A DNA stretch of 6,925 nt from Fidelibacterota bacterium (GTDB lineage Bacteria > Marinisomatota > Marinisomatia > Marinisomatales > TCS56): assembly GCA_030634675.1 (NCBI GenBank), contig DAOWAH010000087.1, positions 1-6,925 of the forward strand, read 5' to 3'. Within the stretch, counting starts at the first letter, position 1. Every line of letters begins with the position of its first letter. The translations under genes were made by a program, and so were the position numbers. The notes under the pieces were generated by a model that saw only the letters and a program-made list of their open reading frames with translations, was not told the origin of the DNA and did no database searches. This document shows, piece by piece, positions 1-6,807 of the stretch.

Positions 1-1
1 A

Positions 2-640
2 GGATCAACCGTTGATATACCATTATATATAGTTGATGGTGATAATATTTATTCATTTGAAGGGATCTTAAGTTTCAATAATGAGCTTATCCATATTGAT
101 ACTATTATGTGGGCTGAGTCACTCGATGGATTTTTTATTGAAACTGTCATGGATAGCAATCGGGTAACTGTTGTTGGAGCCGGTGCCTTACCTGATGGAA
201 CGAACGATTTATTTGGCACTGTGCGGATTACGCTCGATGAGAATATAGATGAGTCTTTCGTTGTCCTCTTGGAGAAATTCAGAATCAATGAAAATCCTGT
301 GATTAGTAATTCAATGATCGGTTTAATAATGCTGTCGGTTGGTGATGAAGCAGTGCTACCCACTGAATATCAGCTTCGGCAGAATTTCCCCAATCCCTTT
401 AATCCTGTTACAACGATCAGGTATGATTTACCTGAGATTTCCCATGTCAGAATCGATATTTATGATATTCTGGGACGTGAAGTCGCTACGCTTGTTAACC
501 GTAGGGAAGAAGCAGGATATAGGGCAATTTTATGGGATGGAACTGATAATTCAGGGCGAGTACTTGGTTCAGGAGTATACTTTTATCAGATAAACGCAAC
601 TAATTATACAAAAACTAAAAAAATGCTTCTGATTAAATAG
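2..640 (+). CDS. Secreted cohesin-like protein with T9SS type A C-terminal sorting domain (3' end only)
   Basis: The reading frame is open from position 2 with no start codon that must be used, so the gene begins left of the window; 212 C-terminal residues are visible. An internal ATG at 107 is not a convincing start because the coding pattern continues upstream. Residues about 1-100 (GSTVDIPLYIVDGDNIYSFE and onward to the ITLDENIDES region) resemble a cohesin/CBM-like beta-sandwich, with alternating hydrophobic strands and a 'G-x-V-x-x-P' opening. Residues about 120-212 form a T9SS type A sorting domain: 'LPTEYQLRQNFPNPFNP', then 'IRYDLP', 'IYDILGREVATLVN', 'GSGVYFYQI' and a lysine-rich 'KTKKMLLIK' end. 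In this family the tail directs export across the outer membrane and is then cleaved or anchored. The gene is convergent with the operon to its right. The sorting tail is certain; the cohesin reading is a pattern judgement. Confidence 0.9.
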   Translation, partial: GSTVDIPLYIVDGDNIYSFEGILSFNNELIHIDTIMWAESLDGFFIETVMDSNRVTVVGAGALPDGTNDLFGTVRITLDENIDESFVVLLEKFRINENPVISNSMIGLIMLSVGDEAVLPTEYQLRQNFPNPFNPVTTIRYDLPEISHVRIDIYDILGREVATLVNRREEAGYRAILWDGTDNSGRVLGSGVYFYQINATNYTKTKKMLLIK

Positions 641-721
641 GATTTGATTATTACTGGTAAGATACTGTTACTTCATTACTAATAGGAAACGAAAAGGCAT
701 TTTTATTTACCAGAGTCAATA

Positions 722-758
722 AACTGACAAACCCCGCTTTAAACGGGGTTTGTCAGTT
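722..758. terminator. Perfect 15-bp hairpin, probable bidirectional terminator
   Basis: AACTGACAAACCCCG (722-736) pairs perfectly with CGGGGTTTGTCAGTT (744-758) around a 7-base loop, CTTTAAA. It lies between the TAG of the + strand secreted-protein gene (ends 640) and the TAA of the minus-strand operon (806), the usual place for a shared terminator of convergent genes. The GC-rich core is followed by a short T-run (GTTTG) on both strands, but there is no long U-tract after the full stem, so termination strength cannot be judged. Confidence 0.8.
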
Positions 759-805
759 ATCTGTGGTCCGTTAACAGACCTGAATATAATACTCCTGAAA
801 CGGGA

Positions 806-1813
806 TTATAGCCCTAGCCGTCGCAAGGTCGGATCAATCAGCCAGAGCCAGTCGTCAAAGAGAAATTCCAAGCGGATGGCTAACAAGGCAATACGACCCA
901 TAACGGTGTAACCGAAAGCTGCTCCGAAAGTAATCATCAGCACCCAAATACCAACTTTGGCTGTTTTGCCAACAAACCCCTTGTGTTCAACCGAGAAAAA
1001 GAAGTACACCAGGCCTGCAAGTACCCCCAAGATCAGGATTAGATTCAATAATGAATCCCAAAAAGAAAATCCGGTAACGGGATTGATTACGATAATGGGG
1101 ATAATACTATTCCTGATCTGGCTCAGAAAATCAGCATGTATGAAACCCAATAGCCGAATGCCAGCGGTTGTACCGATAATAAAGGCCAATGGCCAACGAC
1201 TGATCCAGGCTCCTTTTGGGGATAGGCGCATCAGTAGCATGATTCCTAGAATCAATGGGAAGATATACAGCCACTCGGAATGCCCATTCAAGCCCGGCAT
1301 TGCCCAGGCGCGTACAGCACCAGGTAACAGCTTGCCGAACAGATTAGGCACGATCACATCCCAGAACCCAACCGTCATCCAGTACGCCGCCGATACACCA
1401 ATCAACGTTGATTCGGCAATCTTATAGGCCGGGTTATCACGGTACAGAAATGATAGAATAAATAAAGTGAAGAAAGCTGCGACCCATACGCCAATCGTGC
1501 GCCACAAACTGAAACGATATTCCGTTTGATTGGGATCTGCATCCCTGGCGGCGGCATAATCCGCAGCATTGGTTCTGTTATACTGGGTCCAGCCTATCCG
1601 CTGATCTTCAGGTATGGCAGCTAGATTGTAATCCAGGGCATCATCGGAATTACTGTTGATCCAAACAGGGGATTCTTCAGTTCCAACATTGGCAAGTTCA
1701 ATATCCACAGCTTGTACGTAAACGCTGCCAGCGCCACGGAAGACACCATTCATTAACAGGATCAGAACAGCAACAACCAATACGACGGTCCAGACTGTTT
1801 TATTTTGCATCAT
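806..1813 (-). CDS. Polytopic membrane protein, last gene of the GlmL-like/DUF6754 operon (335 aa)
   Basis: I do not recognise a named family. Hydrophobic segments lie at about residues 7-25, 106-124, 134-155, 181-196, 207-225, 236-244 (short), 253-273 and 286-315, giving seven or eight membrane passes. After the first helix a polar stretch of about 75 residues (28-102, rich in Asp, Asn and Glu) probably faces outside. The rest is a compact helical bundle with short loops, among them 'MPGLNGHSEWLY' (172-183) and 'DDWLWLIDP' (320-328). The start ATG at 1813 overlaps the TGA of the upstream gene as ATGA, and GGGAGGG (1820-1826 on the complement) lies 6 nt upstream; an ATG three bases later is an equally possible start. 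It ends in TAA, 48 nt before the shared hairpin. The context suggests a membrane component of the same complex. No transporter or enzyme signature was seen. Confidence 0.85.
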   Translation of the reverse strand: MMQNKTVWTVVLVVAVLILLMNGVFRGAGSVYVQAVDIELANVGTEESPVWINSNSDDALDYNLAAIPEDQRIGWTQYNRTNAADYAAARDADPNQTEYRFSLWRTIGVWVAAFFTLFILSFLYRDNPAYKIAESTLIGVSAAYWMTVGFWDVIVPNLFGKLLPGAVRAWAMPGLNGHSEWLYIFPLILGIMLLMRLSPKGAWISRWPLAFIIGTTAGIRLLGFIHADFLSQIRNSIIPIIVINPVTGFSFWDSLLNLILILGVLAGLVYFFFSVEHKGFVGKTAKVGIWVLMITFGAAFGYTVMGRIALLAIRLEFLFDDWLWLIDPTLRRLGL

Positions 1814-2670
1814 GACTGTCCCTCCCGTCTCTTCTCGATAAAAAAGATAACATTACCAGTAATGATTAATAGAATCATCAACAGGTGAGCTACCAGTTGT
1901 GGTCCCATACGGCGAATACCTTCCAGATATTGAGGCTGGTCTTCCAGTCCGTATCTCTCCACAACTAATTTCTCATACTCGGCCGCTCCTTTAATAGCTC
2001 CCAGCAAACCTGGTAACTGTTCCGGTATATAGGGATATAATAACGGCGCTTGAACCCCGGTACATCCCGCAACCATTTTAATATCATCCGGGAAAGCAGT
2101 CACGGCATATTGTACCCATTCCTTAGTGCCGGCATAGCCAGCGCTGACGTTGATCAGCAGATCCATATCCTGAACGCTGTTGATCCCTTGACACATGGGA
2201 ATATCATCAAAAGCAGTTCCATAAGCATCGGTGGTGTACAACTCCCTGAAATCGGTTACGATGACTTTTATCACTCCTTCCATTCCTGACTTATATCCCA
2301 GGTTGACATAATCTTCACCATAAATCATGTCCGGAAAATCTCGATGAATAATTTTTTCAATTCTTTCATCGACCATTTGCGGACCGACCGGCCACAAAGC
2401 CATAAAGTACATTTTCAACCCTTTGACAGCGCAATGATAGGTAAATGTGGTGGCCATCGGTCCCAATTCACCTTCGCTGGCAGGGTCAAAGTCGAACGAT
2501 AAAAGTACTTTATCTCCGGGATTCAACTGTTCGATTGCTTCATAGGTTGTAACTGCCAGATCAGTGGCTTTCTCGGGAAATTGAATCTGAAGCAGAATCG
2601 GTATTGCTACCGACACAAACATCAACAGAAAAATCCAGCGTCGATCAATATTTTTAATGAATTCATACAT
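1810..2670 (-). CDS. Two-anchor membrane protein with large extracytoplasmic alpha/beta domain (286 aa)
   Basis: I do not recognise an established function. There is a membrane helix at each end: residues about 12-28 after 'KNIDRRW', and about 258-278 before 'EKRREGQS'. The positive charges flanking both ends suggest the termini are in the cytoplasm and that about 225 residues between them are outside. That domain shows alternating strand/helix stretches such as 'KVLLSFDFDP' (54-63), 'GVIKVIVTDF' (132-141) and 'DLLINVSAGYAG' (170-181), then a well-ordered 'LLYPYIPEQLPGLLGAIKGA' (210-229) just before the C-terminal helix. It contains Cys80, Cys160 and Cys203. The start ATG at 2670 has a GGGGAGG-type Shine-Dalgarno 8 nt upstream, encoded within the last codons of the preceding gene, 3 nt after whose stop this gene begins. 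The end overlaps the next start as ATGA, implying translational coupling. From memory, similar proteins accompany DUF6754 genes in other phyla; that is not verified here. Confidence 0.87.
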   Translation of the reverse strand: MYEFIKNIDRRWIFLLMFVSVAIPILLQIQFPEKATDLAVTTYEAIEQLNPGDKVLLSFDFDPASEGELGPMATTFTYHCAVKGLKMYFMALWPVGPQMVDERIEKIIHRDFPDMIYGEDYVNLGYKSGMEGVIKVIVTDFRELYTTDAYGTAFDDIPMCQGINSVQDMDLLINVSAGYAGTKEWVQYAVTAFPDDIKMVAGCTGVQAPLLYPYIPEQLPGLLGAIKGAAEYEKLVVERYGLEDQPQYLEGIRRMGPQLVAHLLMILLIITGNVIFFIEKRREGQS

Positions 2671-2673
2671 AAT

Positions 2674-3372
2674 TTAATCCTCCCCTCCGCCGAGATATGA
2701 CCGGTCGACACCGAGCAATACTTTCAAAGAAGTGGAAGCAATACCCAAAGCGATCCCAATCATGATCGCCCGGTTGCCCGCCGTATTGAAAACCTTCATT
2801 ATCGTAACCGTCAGGTTCTCCAATTTTAAACCTACCAACCATTCAGGGAACCATGAGGTGAGTAAAACACCGGCAAATGTGCGACCCAATAGTATGATAA
2901 AGGCAGTACCTAATAATAAAATTGCCTCGATGTTTTTAGCCCGGAAGGCCCGGAAAGCCGCCGAAGCCACATAGAAGGCTAACATGGCAAACATCGTAGC
3001 GGTCAAGGGTTTAAAGGCATATTCATATAACCACCAGAAAGGGCTTCCTATCGTTCGATAACTACCGGACCAGGCAAAATCCGGATATTGGATATTAGGA
3101 TTAACACCAATTTTTCCGAGGCCTACAAACAGCGTAAACAGGAAGGCAGTGATAGTTATAGCAGAATACCCCCAACCGGAGTTCTGATCAGATATTTTTT
3201 TCAAATGGATTTTCAATAAGTTCCCACCGCCCAGAATGAAAGCAATTGACGCCAGCACATCAAACCAGATGGCTGCGGTCTCACCCCAGCCCTGAGTACG
3301 CGGGATAAAATAGGCGATGATCAAAACGAACCCGCCCAAAGCTGTAATAATTATAGGTACTGTACGTTTCAT
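2674..3372 (-). CDS. Six-helix membrane protein of the GlmL-like/DUF6754 operon (232 aa)
   Basis: Family not recognised by name. Hydrophobic segments at about residues 5-23, 33-53, 68-88, 121-140, 148-171 and 201-220 predict six membrane passes. The largest loop (89-120) is aromatic-rich: 'QYPDFAWSGSYRTIGSPFWW'. A short basic connector 'KIHLKKIS' (54-61) follows helix 2, which suggests that loop is cytoplasmic. The protein ends in a distinctive polar tail, 'GVDRSYLGGGED' (221-232), just after the last helix, possibly a docking motif. The start ATG at 3372 has an AAGGAG site (3380-3385 on the complement) 7 nt upstream, which also overlaps the stop of the DUF6754 gene. Only 11 nt separate the two genes, and the next begins 3 nt after this one. 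No enzymatic motif is visible; a structural or channel role in a membrane complex is inference from context. Confidence 0.86.
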   Translation of the reverse strand: MKRTVPIIITALGGFVLIIAYFIPRTQGWGETAAIWFDVLASIAFILGGGNLLKIHLKKISDQNSGWGYSAITITAFLFTLFVGLGKIGVNPNIQYPDFAWSGSYRTIGSPFWWLYEYAFKPLTATMFAMLAFYVASAAFRAFRAKNIEAILLLGTAFIILLGRTFAGVLLTSWFPEWLVGLKLENLTVTIMKVFNTAGNRAIMIGIALGIASTSLKVLLGVDRSYLGGGED

Positions 3373-3383
3373 CCGTTTACTCC

Positions 3384-4790
3384 TTATGTAAGGATGACTG
3401 ATTTCAGGAAGTCAACTGCATCAAGCATTGCTGCACCGAATCCGGAATCATAACCGGCTATTGCCGCTAAAGTAAGCATTGTCACACCAATCACCATGAG
3501 AATCCCAACGATTGATTTACCGACATCCTGGCCTTTTAGACTACCCAATTGATCCGGTTCGCCTGACAGATAAGCCGAAGCGGCAAAGAATTCTTCTCCG
3601 ATCAAGGTATAGTCACAAGCTGCCACAAAGAATGGTAACTGAGCCGGTTGAGCCGTTCCGGCAATCTGAATAGCACCGATCGAATTACCGGTTTCAGCCA
3701 GAATCAATGATTCCGCAAAAAAGGAACCCATGTAAAAACAGGTCGCCGGTTTTTCACGTACCATCATACCTGAAAGATAGGCTACATAGCCGAATTGTTC
3801 ATCGGTGACATAGTATATCAGGTCCTGGTTAAAAGCATCCGGGCGGCCAGCTGCTAAAAATGCGGCCTGGACTGTTTCCCGGGCGGTAGTCATTACCAAC
3901 GCTCGGCTGGTAGGTACTTCCAATTTAGCCTCATATTCAGCGGCTGTTTTCGCCACCCGCGATAAAATTGTCATTCCGGCAATTGTCTGAATATCGTTGA
4001 TGTCTTGTATGCCCGGTACAAACAGGATTGACCGACCCATTTCGGTAGCACGACCAACTGCTTCGTATACAGCCTGTAAACCTGCTATTTTCCGTACATT
4101 TAGTGGTTTGCCACTGCGAGCAACATTAATGTAATAGATTACCGCACCACAGATTATGAAAACGATTAATGACAGGAAAAATCGTGTACCGTCAAATCCC
4201 TGTCTAACCGGTTGTACCGCCGCCATGGTTACAGCGGGAGCAGATTCAACTCCATTTTTCCCAATTGCAACTACTTTAAATCCATAAGCTGCTGAGCGTT
4301 TTAACTTCTCGACCGTGAGCGTATTTTCACCGGCTAGTAGTATTGAAATGAATCTATATTTTGTTTCCCCCGCCGAGGCAACAATATCAGCATTGACTGA
4401 TGCAATAGCTTCATCTGCTGCTGATTTACGCGCTGCTCTGATACGAGCCAACAATTCCGGATCATCATGGGGTATTCCCTGCTGATTCGCATCTGCAAAA
4501 AGCTCGGTCGTTGCGGTCTGTTTAGCATGATTTAGCGCCTTGAAACGGGCATCAGCTTCTTCTTTCAGTATTTCTGCTTCAGAAAGGGTCCGATAGATTT
4601 TATAACTAGCAACATTGACAGCATCATCGGCTGATAATGTCCAACTTACATCTAATTGGGTCCCCCCATCCCAGGGATGATCTTTTGCGACAACATTCAT
4701 CGGCGGTGCCGGACCTTCTTCTTGTGCCCAGATTGCAGCGGTCAGTACTAGTATAGCAAGGACGGCTTTGGATAGAAATGATGTTTTCAT
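3384..4790 (-). CDS. DUF6754-type membrane protein with N-terminal fibronectin-III-like domain (468 aa)
   Basis: Residues below count from the ATG at 4790. Residues 1-22 are a signal peptide (hydrophobic run to 'AAIWA', probably cut before Gln). Residues about 28-190 look like a fibronectin type III fold: 'PAPPMNVVAKDHP', 'LDVSWTLSADD', 'SYKIYRT' and, after a long insert, 'YGFKVVAIGKNGVES'. The insert (about 71-137) is charged, Ala/Glu/Lys-rich and probably helical. A membrane helix lies at about 203-222, and a soluble, presumably cytoplasmic, domain spans about 225-420 with 'EAVGRATEMGRSILFVPGI', 'DIQTIAGMTILSRVAKTAAE', 'ESLILAETGNSIGAIQIAGT' and 'ACDYTLIGEEFFAASAYLS'. A last membrane helix lies at about 426-446. 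I recognise the soluble core from memory as the DUF6754 family, which has no known function. A TTG at 4808 extends the frame by six residues into the upstream gene; the ATG is preferred because of its Shine-Dalgarno and a cleaner signal peptide. It starts 7 nt after the GlmL-like gene. Confidence 0.88.
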   Translation of the reverse strand: MKTSFLSKAVLAILVLTAAIWAQEEGPAPPMNVVAKDHPWDGGTQLDVSWTLSADDAVNVASYKIYRTLSEAEILKEEADARFKALNHAKQTATTELFADANQQGIPHDDPELLARIRAARKSAADEAIASVNADIVASAGETKYRFISILLAGENTLTVEKLKRSAAYGFKVVAIGKNGVESAPAVTMAAVQPVRQGFDGTRFFLSLIVFIICGAVIYYINVARSGKPLNVRKIAGLQAVYEAVGRATEMGRSILFVPGIQDINDIQTIAGMTILSRVAKTAAEYEAKLEVPTSRALVMTTARETVQAAFLAAGRPDAFNQDLIYYVTDEQFGYVAYLSGMMVREKPATCFYMGSFFAESLILAETGNSIGAIQIAGTAQPAQLPFFVAACDYTLIGEEFFAASAYLSGEPDQLGSLKGQDVGKSIVGILMVIGVTMLTLAAIAGYDSGFGAAMLDAVDFLKSVILT

Positions 4791-4794
4791 ATTA

Positions 4795-4799
4795 CTCCT
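4795..4799 (-). promoter_or_regulatory. Shine-Dalgarno that fixes the DUF6754 gene start at ATG 4790
   Basis: On the minus strand AGGAG lies 4 nt before the ATG and overlaps the TAG stop (4800-4798) of the GlmL-like gene. The alternative TTG at 4808 has no comparable site in front of it. The overlap of stop and ribosome binding site fits translational coupling between the two genes. Confidence 0.7.
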
Positions 4800-6780
4800 A
4801 CTCTTCAATCAATTCCACATTTGCACGTGGAATGGTGACGATTTCACCAGTGTCAAAGATCACTTTCAAAACCCTCGTTTTAGTACCTGACGTGAGTTGT
4901 TGAGGTTCTGGTGGTAATTCATGAACTTTTCCAATTTTTCCAAAATATGGGTCGCGTATAATACGTACGTGATAACCTATTTCCAAGATACCAGATAGGT
5001 GAGTATCATCAACTGCTAGTTTGGGGATGGAATCATCAGCCGGGATGATAATTGCAGGTCGAATAACGCCGGCACGGATCTGGGTAGCACCGGTAATCGA
5101 GGCTTCTGCTCCATTCCTGGATTTTAACAGTTTAAAAGTGCGTTCCGCCATTGCTATATCCCCGAATCCCTCGGTTATTATCAATGTAATCCCAAGATTT
5201 TCCGAACCGGTAATCGCAACTCCCAGATCATAGCCCAGGAAATTCTTCAAATCCTGATCGTCAAGACCGCCAGATACTATACCGGCGGCACCTACTTCAA
5301 CAGCTTTCTCTATTGCCTCCACCGTCATCCGGGCTCCGCCAATAATTACCTGTCCCTTCATATCGGGAGTGATTAAATCCGCAGTCAATTGTTGATCAAT
5401 ACTCTCGCAAACCACTCGGATATTTCCAAAAGATTCCCCGCCCACTCCGAAAATACCTTGAATAAAGGTACAGTCGGATTCTATGATTACTCCCTGATTC
5501 GGAATAACTTCAATAACCTCACCAGCCGTGAAGGCCATTACCTGTACCGGATGGGGAGCGCCGCGCAGGATTACCTGACCGGTTACTTCTGAAATGGTTT
5601 CTACCTTTCCTGATTCGCTACAATTACATTGATTCTTAAAGAAGCCGAAAATACCTTTGGTTTCGGCAATAATATCGCCTACCTCGATTTGATCCCCGAC
5701 TTCAACACACATACATTCTGGCACATCTCGAGGAGGAAGTGAAATCAGGTTCGAAACATTAATCGGAATCACATCACCGGGCATAAAGGTTTCCGCAACT
5801 ACCTGCTGAGCAGTGACAATATCGCCCTTTTCAACCAATACTTTACCTTTAATAGGCAAGAGACGGCTGCGCTGAATCTCTGTCCTTTGACTTACCTGTA
5901 ATCCAGGTGTATAGGCATTGGCTTTATTTTCAGATTTTTTAAGTTTACCAACAGGTTTATCATCGATTACAACCGGAGGGTATAAATTAATGGCTTTAAC
6001 CCATATATCGACCAGTGTCTGACTTGCTTTAACTTCCTCAGGCAATACCAGTGGCCGTCCTCGTCCGTCCAGGATCAAGCCAACTGTTCCACCCTGAACC
6101 TTGCCAACCACTTTTTTACCAGGTCCGTTGCCAGCATTGAAAGTCTTGGCCGGTTCAATCGTGATTTCTGCAGTTTCAGTTGCTCCTAAAGGCAATAATA
6201 TAATTTCGCCATAAGCAATTTCACCTTTTTCATTCAATGTAGCGCCGTTAATCGAATAGGTAAAGCACAATTTATCTGGTTTGCCATGACCGGCAGGAGC
6301 AACGACACTACCCAGATAGATCAAACAATCCCGTTCAAATACTTCCATTGCCGCCTGGGGGTGAACCTGAGCAGCAACACCAAGATGTGGCATCATAAAG
6401 ATACTGTCTTTTGCTAATGTAGTGATTCCCTCGGGCTGGAAAGCATCAATCAGCATCATTGCAGTCTGGCGCATTTGTGGAGCATGGGATAAAACACCGC
6501 CGGAGGCTACCAGTAAATTCAATTTCATATTATTAACAATCGTTTGCCCACCAGTTTCCTGACTGAAAGTATCACCGACGGTACGTTGCTGTTGCACACC
6601 CTTGAGGGTAGTTGCAAATTCTTTATGTTGTTTATAAGCCAGACGCAAGGCTTCGCGGGCAACGGCCTGTTCAAATACCAGTGCTTCCTTGGTCTGAGGA
6701 ATTGTGGTTGGGCGAATCATTTTATTTTTAACGCGATTACGCAATTCCCGCTCGTCCATATCCACATGTACCCAGCGCAC
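4798..6780 (-). CDS. GlmL/MutL-family ASKHA ATPase fused to barrel-sandwich-like and KOW-like C-terminal region; portion after in-frame TGA (660 codons)
   Basis: This is the rest of a gene that enters from the right edge. The frame continues upstream of the GTG at 6780, through a TGA at 6805-6807, into the fragment at 6808-6925. Numbering from that GTG, residues about 1-290 belong to the GlmL (MutL, methylaspartate mutase accessory) family: 'KNKMIRPTTIPQT' (18-30), then the adenosine-side ATPase motif 'LLVASGGVLSHAP' (89-101). Classical GlmL (about 460 aa) would end near here. Residues about 305-375 contain 'GKVLVEKGDIV' and 'VEVGDQIEVGDIIAETKG', two half-repeats like a biotinyl/barrel-sandwich fold. 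Residues 390-450 include 'VTGQVILRG' and 'FIQGIFGVGGESFG'; 515-580 include 'GVAITGSENLGITLIITEGF' and 'SITGATQIRAGVIRP'. Residues about 600-660 resemble a KOW/SH3 barrel ('GYHVRIIRDPYFGKIGKVHE'). There are no membrane helices. The GTG has no Shine-Dalgarno, so it is unlikely to be a natural start. An ATPase or scaffold role is inference; no mutase subunits are nearby. Confidence 0.85.
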   Translation of the reverse strand: MRWVHVDMDERELRNRVKNKMIRPTTIPQTKEALVFEQAVAREALRLAYKQHKEFATTLKGVQQQRTVGDTFSQETGGQTIVNNMKLNLLVASGGVLSHAPQMRQTAMMLIDAFQPEGITTLAKDSIFMMPHLGVAAQVHPQAAMEVFERDCLIYLGSVVAPAGHGKPDKLCFTYSINGATLNEKGEIAYGEIILLPLGATETAEITIEPAKTFNAGNGPGKKVVGKVQGGTVGLILDGRGRPLVLPEEVKASQTLVDIWVKAINLYPPVVIDDKPVGKLKKSENKANAYTPGLQVSQRTEIQRSRLLPIKGKVLVEKGDIVTAQQVVAETFMPGDVIPINVSNLISLPPRDVPECMCVEVGDQIEVGDIIAETKGIFGFFKNQCNCSESGKVETISEVTGQVILRGAPHPVQVMAFTAGEVIEVIPNQGVIIESDCTFIQGIFGVGGESFGNIRVVCESIDQQLTADLITPDMKGQVIIGGARMTVEAIEKAVEVGAAGIVSGGLDDQDLKNFLGYDLGVAITGSENLGITLIITEGFGDIAMAERTFKLLKSRNGAEASITGATQIRAGVIRPAIIIPADDSIPKLAVDDTHLSGILEIGYHVRIIRDPYFGKIGKVHELPPEPQQLTSGTKTRVLKVIFDTGEIVTIPRANVELIEE

Positions 6781-6791
6781 TATATTGTGCG
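6776..6791 (-). other. Small hairpin 13 nt downstream of the in-frame TGA
   Basis: On the minus strand CGCAC (6791-6787) pairs with GTGCG (6780-6776) around a 6-base loop, AATATA. The distance from the TGA is in the range of a bacterial SECIS element, but the loop lacks the early G I would expect, so I record the structure without assigning a function. Confidence 0.45.
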
Positions 6792-6804
6792 TAGTTGCGT
6801 CATC

Positions 6805-6807
6805 TCA
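6805..6807 (-). other. In-frame TGA inside the GlmL-like ATPase domain
   Basis: TGA sits between GTC (Val) and GAT (Asp) and is exactly in frame with both sides. It falls between the phosphate-2 motif and the adenosine motif of one ATPase fold, so translation stopping here should give no working ATPase. The 286-aa gene in this window uses TGA as a true stop, which argues against genome-wide reassignment. Confidence 0.85.

Noticed and set aside
49..363. Minus-strand open frame of 104 codons opposite the secreted-protein gene
   Set aside because: Low-complexity Ser/Thr/Ile translation typical of an antisense shadow; the + strand frame carries the recognisable T9SS protein.
765..780. Imperfect palindrome GGTCCGTTAACAGACC between the terminator and the operon end
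   Set aside because: Short, with a mismatch, and lying 3' of converging genes, so an operator role is unlikely; a weak accessory hairpin at most.
957..1427. Plus-strand open frame of 156 codons
   Set aside because: It lies wholly within the minus-strand 335-aa membrane protein gene and its translation looks like an antisense shadow, with no family resemblance or good ribosome binding site.
4791..4808. TTG start at 4808 for the DUF6754 gene, overlapping the upstream gene
   Set aside because: The ATG at 4790 has AGGAG in front of it and gives a normal signal peptide; the TTG has neither advantage.
6778..6780. GTG at 6780 as the true start of the GlmL-like gene
   Set aside because: No Shine-Dalgarno precedes it, and the upstream frame encodes the matching 'DIGGATTD' ATPase motif in the same frame, so the gene begins further right.
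6805..6807. Alternative genetic code with TGA as a sense codon
   Set aside because: The 286-aa gene ends in TGA within a classic ATGA overlap, and the other genes end at TAA or TAG with no other internal TGA, so reassignment is not supported.
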